Source: Heterocephalus glaber | Taxonomy: Eukaryota; Chordata; Mammalia; Rodentia; Bathyergidae | Length of the DNA: 64,000 nucleotides | NCBI RefSeq assembly: GCF_000247695.1 | Contig: NW_004624778.1 | Location: forward strand, 12,294,556 to 12,358,555 | Direction of reading: 5' to 3' | Part shown: positions 1 to 10,172 of the stretch, in pieces | Layout: every line of letters begins with the position of its first letter | Position numbering within the stretch: the first letter of the stretch is position 1 | The notes under the pieces: model-generated | The model's database searches: none | What the model was told of the DNA's origin: nothing | Seen by the model: only the letters and a program-made list of their open reading frames with translations | Translations under genes and position numbers: made by a program

Positions 1-70
1 CCTCACTTATCTGTATGTCAAGTTCTTTTCCCCTGCTTGGAAAGTTTTCTGCCATCACTTCTGTGAACAG

Positions 71-324
71 ATTTTTGGTCCCCTTTTCCCTTTTGCTTGC
101 ACTTTTTTGTCTCAAGATTTATCCTTTCCCGCTGTCTTTTTTGGCTTCCTTTCCACTTTTGCAGGAGCAGGTTTAGCCGATAACCTCACCGATCTCCTCT
201 TCGGCTCCTCCTTCACCGCCCTTTCCTCTTGGGTATCTTGGCAGCAGGGTGTGTGTGTGGAAGCTGTGGGCCGCGGCACAAGGGAGCCTTGCGGAGCTAC
301 GCTGCTCAGCCACTGCCGCTCCTC
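71..324 (-). pseudogene. HMGN1: HMGN1 processed pseudogene fragment inside L1 ORF1
   Basis: Minus-strand, intronless copy of the start of an HMGN1 (nucleosome-binding HMG protein) mRNA. 237-324 is 5'UTR and 71-236 is coding. The initiator ATG has become ATA (234-236). The next codons read PKRK, followed by a loss of about 16 nt that shifts the frame. In the downstream frame the nucleosomal binding core RRSVRLSAKP is clear, then KVE.KPKK, KDKS and DKKVQ. That spacing fits HMGN1 better than HMGN2. The copy ends in an A-rich coding stretch (about codon 60 of roughly 100), not in a 3'UTR and poly(A) tail. CTGTGAACAG lies immediately on both sides (61-70 and 325-334), a target-site duplication of L1 sequence. 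Confidence 0.85.
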
Positions 325-334
325 CTGTGAACAG

Positions 335-860
335 TTTTTTTATGTCACCTGCATTCTCTCCTGTTTCTTCATTGACTCCAATCAGTCTTATGTTATTCTT
401 CTTTGCATCATCTAGTAGCTGCTGGATAGATTTCTCATGGTCCCTTATAATTTTAAAGCAATTTTTCTTTTCCTGGTCACTAATTGCAATCCTGTCTTCT
501 CTATCTGAAATTCTGTCCTCACATTGGCTCATTCTGCTATGTATACTTTCAGTGGAGTTTTTAATCTTCTGGAAATCTGTTTGCATCTTGTTTTATGGAT
601 TCCATTTGTTTCCTATGTTGCGATTCCATCATGTTCCTGAGCTCCTCTCTAGATTTATTAATCATGTCTTGCACTATAAGCACAATCTCTGCTGTTATCT
701 GAGAAATTATTTCTGGTTTCATTTTTTCCAGATCCTCTTTTGTTGTCAGGTCAGGGAGTCCAGGTGATTGAGTATTAGAGTGTTCCATCTCGTTTCCCTT
801 TGGGGTTGCTGTAGGTGATCTGGAAGTCTGGTTTTGAGACTTGTTTACATGTCTTCTCAT
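335..860 (-). pseudogene. L1 ORF1p N-terminal half, frameshifted
   Basis: Starts at the ATG at 858-860. The first reading frame (about 99 codons) stops near 561. The L1-like reading continues in another frame from about 586, so one frameshift lies near 565-590. The N-terminal part is polar and lysine-rich. The second part has heptad-like spacing typical of the ORF1p coiled coil, then the conserved stretch NNIRLIGVNEETGE at the start of the RRM domain. ORF1p is the L1 trimeric RNA chaperone. Here it is disabled by the frameshift and by the HMGN1 insertion after the LFT residues. Confidence 0.75.
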
Positions 861-896
861 TTCAATGTTGGGGGGGTGCTGCTGGCACGCGCTTGG

Positions 897-1011
897 CTCA
901 CCTACTGTGTGCTGGCGGGTGTGGTACTGTGGCCCAGAAGCCTTCTCTTGTGCGCTGGGAGCAGCTCACCTCCTGTGTGCTGGCCGGGATGGTACGCGGC
1001 TGGGAAGCCCT
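897..1011 (-). repeat. Imperfect 68-bp tandem units in the L1 5'UTR
   Basis: CTCACCT.CTGTGTGCTGG recurs at 897 and 965, a 68-bp period, with related flanks (GTGGTAC versus ATGGTAC, and GAAGCC at both ends). The second unit is partial because it meets the B1 SINE at about 1012. Position just upstream of ORF1 suggests L1 promoter monomers, as known for mouse L1. That function is inferred. Confidence 0.6.
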
Positions 1012-1169
1012 GTTTTGTTTTGTTTTGTTTTGAGACAGGGTTGCACTATGTAGTTGAGGCTGGCCTTGAACTCACTATGTAGCCCAGGCTGGCCTCAAAC
1101 TCATGGCAATCCTCCTACTTCAGCCTCCCAAGTGCTGAGATTACAGGCATGTACCACCACACCCAGCAT
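1012..1169 (-). mobile_element. B1-type SINE
   Basis: 7SL-derived SINE on the minus strand. The T-rich TTTTGTTTTGTTTTG at the left is its A-tail. The body carries the B1 hallmarks in reverse: GAGACAGGGTT, GCCCAGGCTGGCCTCAAACTC, and GATTACAGGCATGTACCACCACACCCAGC at the 5' end. An internal repeat of the GGCTGGCCTTGAACTCAC motif gives it the rodent B1 duplication. Confidence 0.85.
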
Positions 1170-2814
1170 CAAGATCCTTCCTTTTAATGACTGGCTACTT
1201 TGTGGCACAAGAAATCATTGGCGCAGCCAAGAGTGACCCGCCTACCTCTGGCTCTGGGCTGGCACCTGTCACCTAAGCAACTTAGAGAAGCCTAGCAGCC
1301 CTCCACTCATTCTTCTATTAAATGAGTCATATTACCTGTCTCCTCTACCAGATTCCTACCAGTCATCATGGTAAAAATTCCCTAAAACTCCTGCAGTATC
1401 GTTTTGTCTGTGTCCTCCAGGAGGGACTTCTGAGTTTCATAGCAGCGTGTTCTTCCTTTGCCTGGACAAATCCCACTCATTCATGGTTCCCAGGAGATGC
1501 CCATATAGACCTTCTTCTACCAGCCCAAGGTCCCCCAGGCACAAAGACTTGAGGTTGGATGCAGCACAGTGGATGGCCCTGGAACCCAGCCACAGGGCAA
1601 GCCCTCAGAGGGGCCCCAGGGTGGGAGTTGAGGGCCTGCTGGTGCTCTGAGCTTGGCACTGTTAAGTCCCAGTGAGATGACACCCACCAGCCTCCTCTGG
1701 ACTAGAGAAAGGAATTTGGGAACATCAAAGGAGAGGTCAGGCCCTGTAAGCGAGCAGGGCTTCCTGGACGAGGCAGCATGAAAGGAGAGGCAGGATTTGG
1801 GTAGAGAAGAAAATGGGGGGGGAAGTGCAAAAGCTTGCAAGGGAAGGAGATGAAGGGGGGCGTGGTATACAGGAAGGTAGAGAGAAGGAGGTCATGTGTC
1901 ACCAGCCTGGCCAAGGGTGTCAGGCAGCAGGGGCTCCTCAAGTGTCAGCAAGCCCAAGGATGAGGTACCCAGCCAGGCTATGACCCCAGGTCACAGTAAC
2001 CACACTGGCCAGGTCATCCTGCTGGCGCCGGCTTCTCACCATTTCAGGCCAAGACTATATTTTCGTCCAGAACTAAAGCTTCTGCTTCAAGAGTTGTGTG
2101 AGCTTCCTGCCAGCCTCACGCCTTTTCCAGTCTCGGGCAAGAGGCAGGGAAGACCTGGTATCTGGAACCCAAGCCAGCCTGAGCAGTGGGATTGTGGGAA
2201 CCAAACCTCATGATTCCACAGAGGCAGGTAGTATGGCATCAAGGCCTAGCATCCCAAGTATAGAGACCCACTTGACTCCCTTTCCTGATGAAATCACTGA
2301 CTTATTGGAGAGCTGAAGGATCCAGGTGCCACTGCATGTGGCCCACTTAGCCCACAGTGTCATCCTTACCCCGAGATGAGGCATTGTCATAGAGCCCTCC
2401 TGCTGCAGCAGCCATGAGCCCTGGTGGGAACCAGCGCAAGACTGTGCACAAGCTTTGGGCCTTCTTCTCATCCCACCCCTCCTTACCCCACCCCAGCACA
2501 CAGCCTCTGATCTCCCTCCAGGGGAACTGAGGGAGACAGGAAGTTTGAAATCAGCCCATTGCCCTAGCTCTGCCCCCTTAGCTTTGGTGTCCCCATAAGG
2601 AAAATGAAGGCACTGGGTGATGGGTGGCCAGTGGGTTCCTGGCACCCTCTCTCCACCTCTCACAGCCCCTGGGTGCCTTGAGCCTGTAACAGTGGTGTGG
2701 AGCACTGGACTCAGGAGAGCCTGGCACACATGAGGGTGGGAAGAGAAGATGGGGGTTACTCAGCCTGCACCTGGCCGATGTTTTTCTAAAGCAGGCCTTA
2801 AAGTTCAGTGTGGA
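1170..2814. other. Intronic sequence, no recognised gene
   Basis: No open frame with exon-like flanks or familiar peptide. 1780-1890 is G/A-rich. 2560-2620 has weak MIR-like text (CCCCATAAGGAAAATGAAGGC). Confidence 0.5.
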
Positions 2815-2965
2815 GGATACACTCTGGGCTGCAGGAGGCCTGGGTTCCAGCCCCAGTTGCCTTTCTGTGCTGCAGCAGCCTCAAGCCAGTCTTTCTGCCC
2901 TTCTGGTGACTTCCTTAGCCATAAAATAGAAGGGTTAGAAGAAGTAGTTTCAAAGCTCTCTTCCC
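2815..2965 (+). mobile_element. MIR SINE, diverged
   Basis: GGCCTGGGTTCCAGCCCCAG followed by a CTTAGCCATAAAATAGAAGGGTTAG segment, in MIR order (the FCAGC / SNNATAAAATGG pattern). Confidence 0.5.
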
Positions 2966-4268
2966 AACAAAACTGTTACTCTAAGGCAAACATACTGCAC
3001 ATGCAGAGGGTGCCTGTTATATGGCCTTTGCTGGCTCACTGGTGAGTTGGCTGATGAGGTGGAAGCCCCATTCCGACTCCCCACCAGCAGACAGTCCCGG
3101 CTTGCTCCTCCCCTGCTCCAGGCCCCACCACTGAGTCTGCAGCCTGCTTGGCTCTTGTGTCCTCCAGTTGGGGTTGCCTGCCAGACAGGCAGAGCAGCCT
3201 GCAGGGGGCACCAGCATGCAAGATGGCCTCACCTGCCTGCAGCCAATCTGAGCATTTTGGCACCCTGGGGGTTGTCCCACAAAGAAGATTTAAGCCATAT
3301 GATGGTGATTGCCACCAGGCCACCTACTTTGTGCAATTTCCAGCAAGGGCCCCATTGGAACCTCAAGGGCAGGCCAGCAGAGTGTGTGTCCCTACTTTTA
3401 CCCAAGGCATCACAGAGGCCACAGCAGGACCACAGGGGTCTCGGACAGCCTAGTGGAGTGTTGGGTCCCCGTTCCCAGGAGCACTGCTTGCCCAGAGAAG
3501 CTTCTCTCTGTGCCTAGGGAGCCCAGCTCCCCTGAGGAACTAAGGAGAATGTACAAGCTCAGCACCAGTTCATCTACTGCTCTTCATGCTCCTTCTCAGA
3601 CAGTGGGGTGTGAGGAGAGCCCTGGCTGTCAACAGATCTCCCCATCTGCACAAAGTGTGGGCAAGAGGACCTGTGGCAGAGGTCAGGTCAAGAGCAGGCT
3701 TTGCTGGCCTCCATAGGTTTGGGAGGGGCAGGGGGCATCTCCAGGAAGCCCAGCTCCCTGCACCAGGTACCCTCTCCTCATACCTTTCCAGGTAGCCGTG
3801 GCCAGTGGGCCTCAGGTCACCAGCCACGGGCAGCTGTGGGATCCTCTGCTTAACTACCACGACCTTGGTGCTGGAACCCCTGTTTGATTGCTGTACAATT
3901 TATGGAACCTTCTGATAGGATGCTTCCCAGGACTTTTCAGCAGCCCCCTTGTTATAATATTCATAAAGTTGAAGGCAAATAGGCCACAGGATCCTAGAAT
4001 TCTAGAAAAACATCTGTGAGCATCACACTAGCCAGATGCAGGAGGGCAATTGTCAGCCCATCTTCTAAGGAACTGGCACAGCCAGGTAGAAAAATGGGCT
4101 GGATTCCTTTGTAATGGTTTGCTCATTTTAGCCGTTCATTCAGAAATGCTTGCTGATCAAAAGGCACAGTTATCAGCTGGGGAGCGGGAGCCTCAGGTCT
4201 ATAGATACAGAGAAGGAGCTATGCCTGTCAGTCACGTGGGGCCCTGGGGCTGGAGACTGCAGCTCTAG
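2966..4268. other. Intronic sequence, no recognised gene
   Basis: GC-moderate single-copy-looking DNA. Several overlapping open frames of 100-156 codons (3047-3716) occur on both strands but lack splice signals, known domains or consistent frame. Confidence 0.5.
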
Positions 4269-4357
4269 GTTTTTTTTATTTTTGTTTTTGATTTTTGTAC
4301 CAGGGATCGAACTCAAGACCTTGCGCTTTCAAGGCAGGTGGCAGCACCACTGAGCCT
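4269..4357 (-). mobile_element. ID-type SINE (GGTCT group)
   Basis: Reverse-oriented tRNA-derived SINE: T-rich tail at left, then GTACCAGGGATCGAACTCAAGACC (box B in reverse) and CAGCACCACTGAGCC (box A in reverse). Confidence 0.85.
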
Positions 4358-4919
4358 AGAGAGGGACTCAGAACAAGCATTTAGTTCCCTGGCAGGTGTT
4401 TCTTTTTGGTAAAAAAGCTTCATGGTCTCTCTTCATCAAAGATACCCTCAGCCATGGTTTGTGCATAGAACTAAAAAGGAGGGCCTGCAGGGAAGAGGCC
4501 CCAGGGTGGCCATTGAGTCCCTGAGCATGCTGGAAGAAGGGACAGTTTGCTGTGGGCCCTGGCACTCTAATGTCTCCTCCTGAGCCAAGAAGGCGTCCTG
4601 TCCAACCCACCATGAGCCCCAGGAAGCAGTCAGAATGGTCCCCAGCCAGGCCCAAGATGGAAGCAAGGGCAGACACCAAGCCCTGCCCTCTATGCATTAG
4701 CCAGAGTGGGACTGTGTGTGGCCAGGAGGCCAACGGGTGGGGTAAGTGGGGCTTCCTGAGGCCTAGTCCCTACCCTGGAGTGAGCGCTGTCTACCGCCAC
4801 ACAGGGACACTCACCCAGCATGTGGTGCAGTTCCCTGGCGAGCCTTGGGGACAAAATGACACCACCCAGCAAGCAGTTCCCAAAGCACTGACTGACAACT
4901 CCAGATCTGACCATCCTTA
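4358..4919. other. Intronic sequence, nothing recognised
   Basis: No exon-like segment or identifiable repeat seen. Confidence 0.45.
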
Positions 4920-5100
4920 TTTAGTTCTAACTCTGGCACTTCCAAGTGTGGCCTAGGGCAAGTTATTTTGCCCCTCCGAGCCTCAATGTGCAACTCTAAA
5001 ATGGGGCTAATCTATAATACCTGCCTCATTTGGCTAACTGAGGCTTGAACGGTGAAGATGATGATGTCAATGTGACAGCAACACAGGCCAGTGTCCTGCA
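4920..5100 (+). mobile_element. MIR SINE
   Basis: GTGGCCTAGGGCAAGTTATTT, GAGCCTCAATGTGCAACTC, AAAATGGGGCTAATCTATAA and TACCTGCCTCATTTGGC occur in MIR core order. Confidence 0.65.
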
Positions 5101-7649
5101 TGTCTAGGGCTCCCATCAAGGTCTGGTGGCCAGCAGGGAGCACTATTTACTCTTCCCTTACCATCAGGCAGGCCCTCTGCAGGCACCCATTGAATACCAG
5201 CTGAGTGTAGACACTGTGGACTCTCCATATCCACTAGACTTGAGAGGTGCATGTTTTTAGTTCCAAGTTACAGTGGAGAAAGGCCCAGAGAGCGTAAGAA
5301 ATGTGTGAAGTCACACAACCGGCCAGAGACAGGGCAGAACTGGAGCCACATCTCTGATGCCCCATGCCTTGCCTTCTCAGAATGCCCTGCCATCTGAGTG
5401 CCCTTGTGAGTCACAAGTGCAGTGGAGTGGGTGGGGCCGGGCGAGCCAGGTATAGTCAGACGACAGGTTGTGGGAAGCAAGATAAGAGGCTGGGGTTAGA
5501 TGACAGTGTTGTTCAGAGCCTCCTCCCCACAGACTAAACAGTGACTATGTGCTGTTCTCTGTCATCTTATGACCGAAAGAATTTGGAGACAGCTTCCAGG
5601 CCAGGGCTCAGTGGGGGACTTGGGGGTGCTCCCTCCCTTTCTGTCTTGCTGGGAGGTTGTGGGGGAAGGGTGTCCCTCTAGACCTGCAAACAGGCAGCAA
5701 GATGGCTCCTTGTCCTCCAGGCCAGCCTGGGCTTCCCCTGTGTCCCACCCACTGGTTTCCAGCCCACTGTCCTCATGATTCATGAATGCTAAGAAAAGGA
5801 AACTCGGTTCGGTTTGTTTGGCTTCCACTTGGGGCCCTGGGGCTGGAAACTGCAGCTCTGGGTTAGAGAGGGTCCGAGTTTGTGGATCTGCTGGTGCCTG
5901 CATGTCTGGGCATCAGTGGTGCCTCCTAGGCAGCCCCCGTGGTCAGAGGCACATGCAGGAGCCCTGAGAAAGCAGATCACATCTGTGGTGAGACCCTGCC
6001 TTAAGTCACCTGTCTAGGCAAGAGAAAGTGTGGTAGTACCTTCAACTGCTCCTTCCTCGCTGCTTACCAAGCCTGCACAGCAAGGAAGAGAGACTGAGAA
6101 GCAGAAACAGACAAACAGAGAAACAGACAGAGAGCGAGAGGCCAGTGTTCTCAGTTACTGAGGACCCTGGGGTATGGGCCCAGGCAGCCATCGCTGCTCA
6201 GTCCCAAAGGAAGCCTCCTAAGGTTTCCCCGGCATGTAGCCCAGAGTGTCACCCGGACAAAGAGCCGCCTTGTAAAAAGCTTTCTCGGCAGCCTTTTATT
6301 TTTAAACTCACCCCCCAAGCAGTGTAATTCATCATGACCCCATGCATTGCAGTGGCTGCGGCCGCATTTCAGAATGAGGTTAAGTAGCCCAGAGCTCAAA
6401 ACTGGAAAGGTCGGAGGGGGGGCCACAGGAGGTGAGGGACACTTAATACAGCAAGTTCCACACGCACCTCTGCTGCCCTGGTCCGTGTGTATCCTCTCCC
6501 AACGAACTTGGCGGGGCACCACAGACACCTTGGCTCCTCGGCCTTATAAAGGGGAAGTTTGCGTGCGCTGCACTTAACCATACATAGATGGTGTGCTGGC
6601 CGTTACAGCTGGCTCCCCACACTTCCTCTCCCACCAGCCTGGACAGAAGAGGCAGTTGGTTGCAAGGAGAGCCCCACAGGGGCAAGGTGGCCCGAGCCCA
6701 GTTCAGCTTAACAAGCATCTACTGAGCACCCACTGTGTACCTAAGGGGGGCAGAGCACTGGCATAGGCCTTAAAGAGGGTGGGCAGTGCAGATGGGCTCA
6801 GAGGCCCCATCTGTCCCTTCCCCTCTCCTGGCCCCTTCTGTCCTCCACCCCTCCCTGGCTGGCATGGCTTTGCCTCTGCTCAGATCGCAGAAAGCTAGCC
6901 AGCCAAAATGTATTTGCTGGGGGAATCACTGAAGGCAAAGACCTTCCCCTGTCCCTGCCTTCCTGAGGCTTCTCCTTTCTTTCTGTTGTCAGGCTCCGGG
7001 TGACCCCAGAGGGCTTGCTCGCAAAAGTTTGTTCTCTGGACTTTGTGTTTTTCCCCATCTGCTCTACCCTCCTAGCTCCTGCTGGCTCTGGCCCCAGCGC
7101 CAGCCCCTGTCTGTCCCTGCAAACACAAGTCAGCTGTGTGTGCAGACAAAGCCCAAGTCGCAGCAGGGGCTGGGCCTGCAGAAGGGACATTTCCAGGGAA
7201 CTCTGGGGGTGGCGGCTGGGAGGGCAGAGGCGACTGTCTGATTAGCAGGGACTCAGCGTCAGTCTAGGGCAAAGAAGGCGCGGGGGCCTTGGCTGGGCCC
7301 CAGGGGCCAGCGGCTGTGGGTGGTGACCAGGGGAGGCAGCCAGGCTGGAAGAAATCTGCTGTTTGAGAAGTGGAGGAAACGGGCTGGAGAGGAGAGATAA
7401 CAGCGTGTTCTCTGTGTGTCTGTGTGCGTCTGTGTCTGCCGGCGAGGGTGGCTGGAGCCGGGCGGTCTGAGGCCGTATCTAGTGAGATTTTTGTTCTTGG
7501 TTGTGAAAGTGACCCATGGAGCCAGCAGCAGGGTTCAGGGCCTGGGAGAGAAGACACGTGGCCCTGCCCTCTCCTCCCCCCTGTCTTTCATTGGTCCCCT
7601 TTCCTTCTTGCTTGGTCAAAGAGTAGGAGGAGGGGAAGCATTCTTAGTC
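5101..7649. other. Intronic sequence; a weak MIR at about 5255-5370
   Basis: The 5255-5370 stretch (AGGCCCAGAGAGCGTAAG, AGTCACACAACC) looks like an inverted MIR. 6080-6145 is purine-rich (AGACAGAGA repeats). 6220-6400 and 7020-7260 are non-repetitive and compositionally distinct, possibly conserved, but I see no exon. No familiar peptide appears in any frame. Confidence 0.4.
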
Positions 7650-7890
7650 CAATGGAAATGGTAAAAAGGCCTGGATTTTGGCCTTGATTATACCACTGCT
7701 TTGACATATGAACTTGCATACTTCCCCTAATATTTCTGGCTGTCTCAGTCTCCTTGGCTGTAAAATGGGAATTATTTATATCTTCCTTGCATAGCCCACA
7801 GGGTGGTTGGAAAGACCTTATAAAATAAGGGTGTGAAAATAGTTTGTAAACTGTGGAGTGCCGCATAAATGTAAAGAATTATAATGATTC
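7650..7890 (+). mobile_element. MIR SINE
   Basis: TCTCAGTCTCCTTGGCTGTAAAATGGGAA, GGTGGTTGGAAAGACCTTATAAAAT and a CATAAATGTAAAG end follow the MIR consensus. Confidence 0.75.
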
Positions 7891-9989
7891 AAACTGCTCT
7901 GTCTCTACCAGAGCCGCTGCATAAAAACCTGGTTTAGTGGACCTGGGCCACAGAAGTAGGGGGGAGATAAAGGGCAGAACAAGAGCTGGGGCTGTAGGAG
8001 GCTCCTGGGGGTGTAACTAGCCCTGGAGCTGAAAGAGACTCTCTCCCTGGTCCAAGTGTTCTGTCCTTGCCTTGCTCCCTCGAGGAAAGGCTGCCCTGGG
8101 TTGGCCAGGGACTTCTCCAGAGAAGTCCAGAGACGAAAGAAGCTGTACAAAGCCCCTCACCCATAGGGGCCCTTGCCTGGCCTGGAAGGTGAAGCCCAGC
8201 TGATCGCAGAAGGCTAGGGGTAGCACCTTGCTTTCCTCTCTGAAGCCTCTACTGTCTGAGGAAGCCAGGTCACCCTATCCCCCACCCCCTCCCCATCCTG
8301 ACCTGGAAATCAGCCGCCTAATGTGGAAACTCGGGAAGGAGCTGGCAGGGGTGACAGGACTGTGAGGCTGAGAGAAGCTGAGCTATTTAAAGCGTGCAGC
8401 ACCCAGGGGGCGTAGATGCCACCCCACCCCCAGACCCTCTCAACACTCAGCTTGCCCTTCCTTGGCCAGGATCCTTTACCTTCAGGATACCCACAAGGCC
8501 ACAGGTCAGATGCCTGGAGCTCTGGGAAGCTGCAGGCCAACGGGTCCTGACACTGGCAGGGGAGGGCAGCTCAGTCTGGCCTTAGACTTCAGTCTGCTCC
8601 TCTGAGTCTCCAGGTTGAGTTGGTGGGGCCACAGGTTCCTTGGCTCTTTATGCCTTATAAATGGGGCTGGGTCCGAATGTAGTGCTTATAGGAGGGATAC
8701 CCTGTGCCTGCAGCCCCTCCCTCCATTGGCCACCACACCTCCAGCCAGGCCTGCCTTTCCTGCACACCCAAAGTCACATGTTCTCCTTCCTTCCCCACCA
8801 GCAGTCACCTGCCTGGGTGTTAACCCATTAGTGAGTAATGCTGTGTACCTCTTCTCCTTCCTGGGAGAGGCCCAAAAGAACAACTAGAAGATGACTGTGT
8901 TAGACACAAGGTGCCACTCAAGCCACTACACACAGGGACCAGCTGAGAACCTTAATGGGGGGCTTCTCAGCTGCCAGTGCTCAAACCAAACCCAGTCTAC
9001 ACAGTGAGCTTATGTGTAGAGTGACTTGAACCCTTGCTGGGAAAGGCTGGCCTTACTCTGAGAGTACATCCTTTGCACTGTCTTGGCATTAAATTGTTTT
9101 TTCTTTTATTTAATGATGGATGGACACTTTTTAAAAAGACATTATTAACAAAAAAAAAGGTTGACCATTTTCGAATTTTACTAGGCCAAGAAATGCTGGA
9201 ACCTGACTCTGGTTTCCAAAACAACACAGTTTCTCCAGCACCCAGCTATCCTGGGCACTGAGGAAAGCAGGGCTAGGAGGATTGGCAAGAGAGAAGGGTG
9301 CAGCCAGGACAGCTAGAGAGCCCAATCCCAGAGCTGTGTGCCTCAGCCTGGCAGCAACTTCAGGTTCACAGCCAGAATTTCTAGCCCACCCTACCCAACC
9401 TTGCTGTTCTCTCACCTGGAGAGGCCTCTCCAGTGTGGCTTGGAATCCAGTGTCCCTGCCGCCACCATCCATTCAGGCTGCAGAGCTATTACCTGCACCA
9501 GCCACCTGGCCCCACCCCACCCCCATCCTCTCAGTGCCACACTGCTCCATGGCCAAGCTAGTGAGTGGCTTCTTTATCAGCCTAGCTCTCTGCACTCCTG
9601 CCATTTGAACATCATAATCTGATGGAGGACATAGCCAGACAAACCAATCTTCTAAGTGCTGTTACCGAGCACTCTGACCACTCTGAGAATCTAGAGAGGA
9701 GAGAACTCACATGGAGATGGCTCTCAAGGGTCATGAGACACAAAGTGGGGGACAAGGGAGGAAGGGCTCAGAAGAGCATGCTCCATGCTAACAGAGGTGC
9801 ATGAGCAAATATAAGAAGCAAGAAAGATCCATGTATAAAAAAAGTGATTCCCCCTGAAGTGTATATTTGGGGGTAGAGGTGGATGGGGGGTGGGGGTGGA
9901 AGCAGTTTAGAGGGGAACCATTTGTGCACCAAGGAGTAGAACCATACCCATAGATCCCTGGGGCACCAGCAAGGGTTTATAAGGAGATT
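7891..9989. other. Intronic sequence, no recognised gene
   Basis: GC-rich stretches at 8240-8600 and 9330-9560. An AT-rich patch at 9090-9180 contains A9. No gene or named repeat identified. Confidence 0.45.
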
Positions 9990-10172
9990 CGCGAAGTGGT
10001 ACATGCCTGTAGTCCCAGCACTGTGGGAGACTGAGGCAGGAGGATCACAAGTTCAAGCCCACCCTGGGCAACTTAGTGACTTAACCAGACATAGAATTAA
10101 AATAAAAACTGTAAAAATGGGCTGGAGATCTAGCTCGGTGTGAAGACCTTGGGTTCAATCTCCAAGACTGCA
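9990..10172 (+). mobile_element. B1-dID composite SINE
   Basis: The left half is B1-like (CATGCCTGTAGTCCCAGCA, GAGGCAGGAGGATCACAAG, GGGCAACTTAGTGAC). An A-rich linker joins it to an ID-like right half (GGGCTGGAGATCTAGCTCGG, TGGGTTCAATCTCC). This B1 plus ID dimer design is known from non-murid rodents such as squirrels. Confidence 0.8.

Larger units (their letters stand above)
1..1011 (-). mobile_element. L1 LINE 5' end (5'UTR plus ORF1), interrupted by a retrocopy
   Basis: Minus-strand L1 retrotransposon. Reading the minus strand, a GC-rich 5'UTR (1011 to 861) leads into an ORF1 ATG at 860. ORF1 runs to about 335, is broken by a foreign insert (71-324), and resumes at 70 to 1 with a peptide typical of the start of the L1 ORF1 RNA-binding part (LFTEVMAENFP-like). 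The element leaves the window at position 1, so ORF2 and the 3' end cannot be judged. The presence of the 5'UTR means this copy is not 5'-truncated, which is uncommon for L1. The B1 SINE at 1012 abuts it. Confidence 0.75.

Noticed and set aside
1..175. Whole 1-335 segment first read as L1 5'UTR
   Set aside because: The reverse complement of 71-324 matches HMGN1 codons and leader, and the flanks match L1 ORF1, so it is a retrocopy insertion instead.
3047..3716. Overlapping 100-156 codon frames as a possible small gene
   Set aside because: Open on both strands and in several frames at once, with no recognisable peptide or splice context. Typical of GC-moderate DNA.
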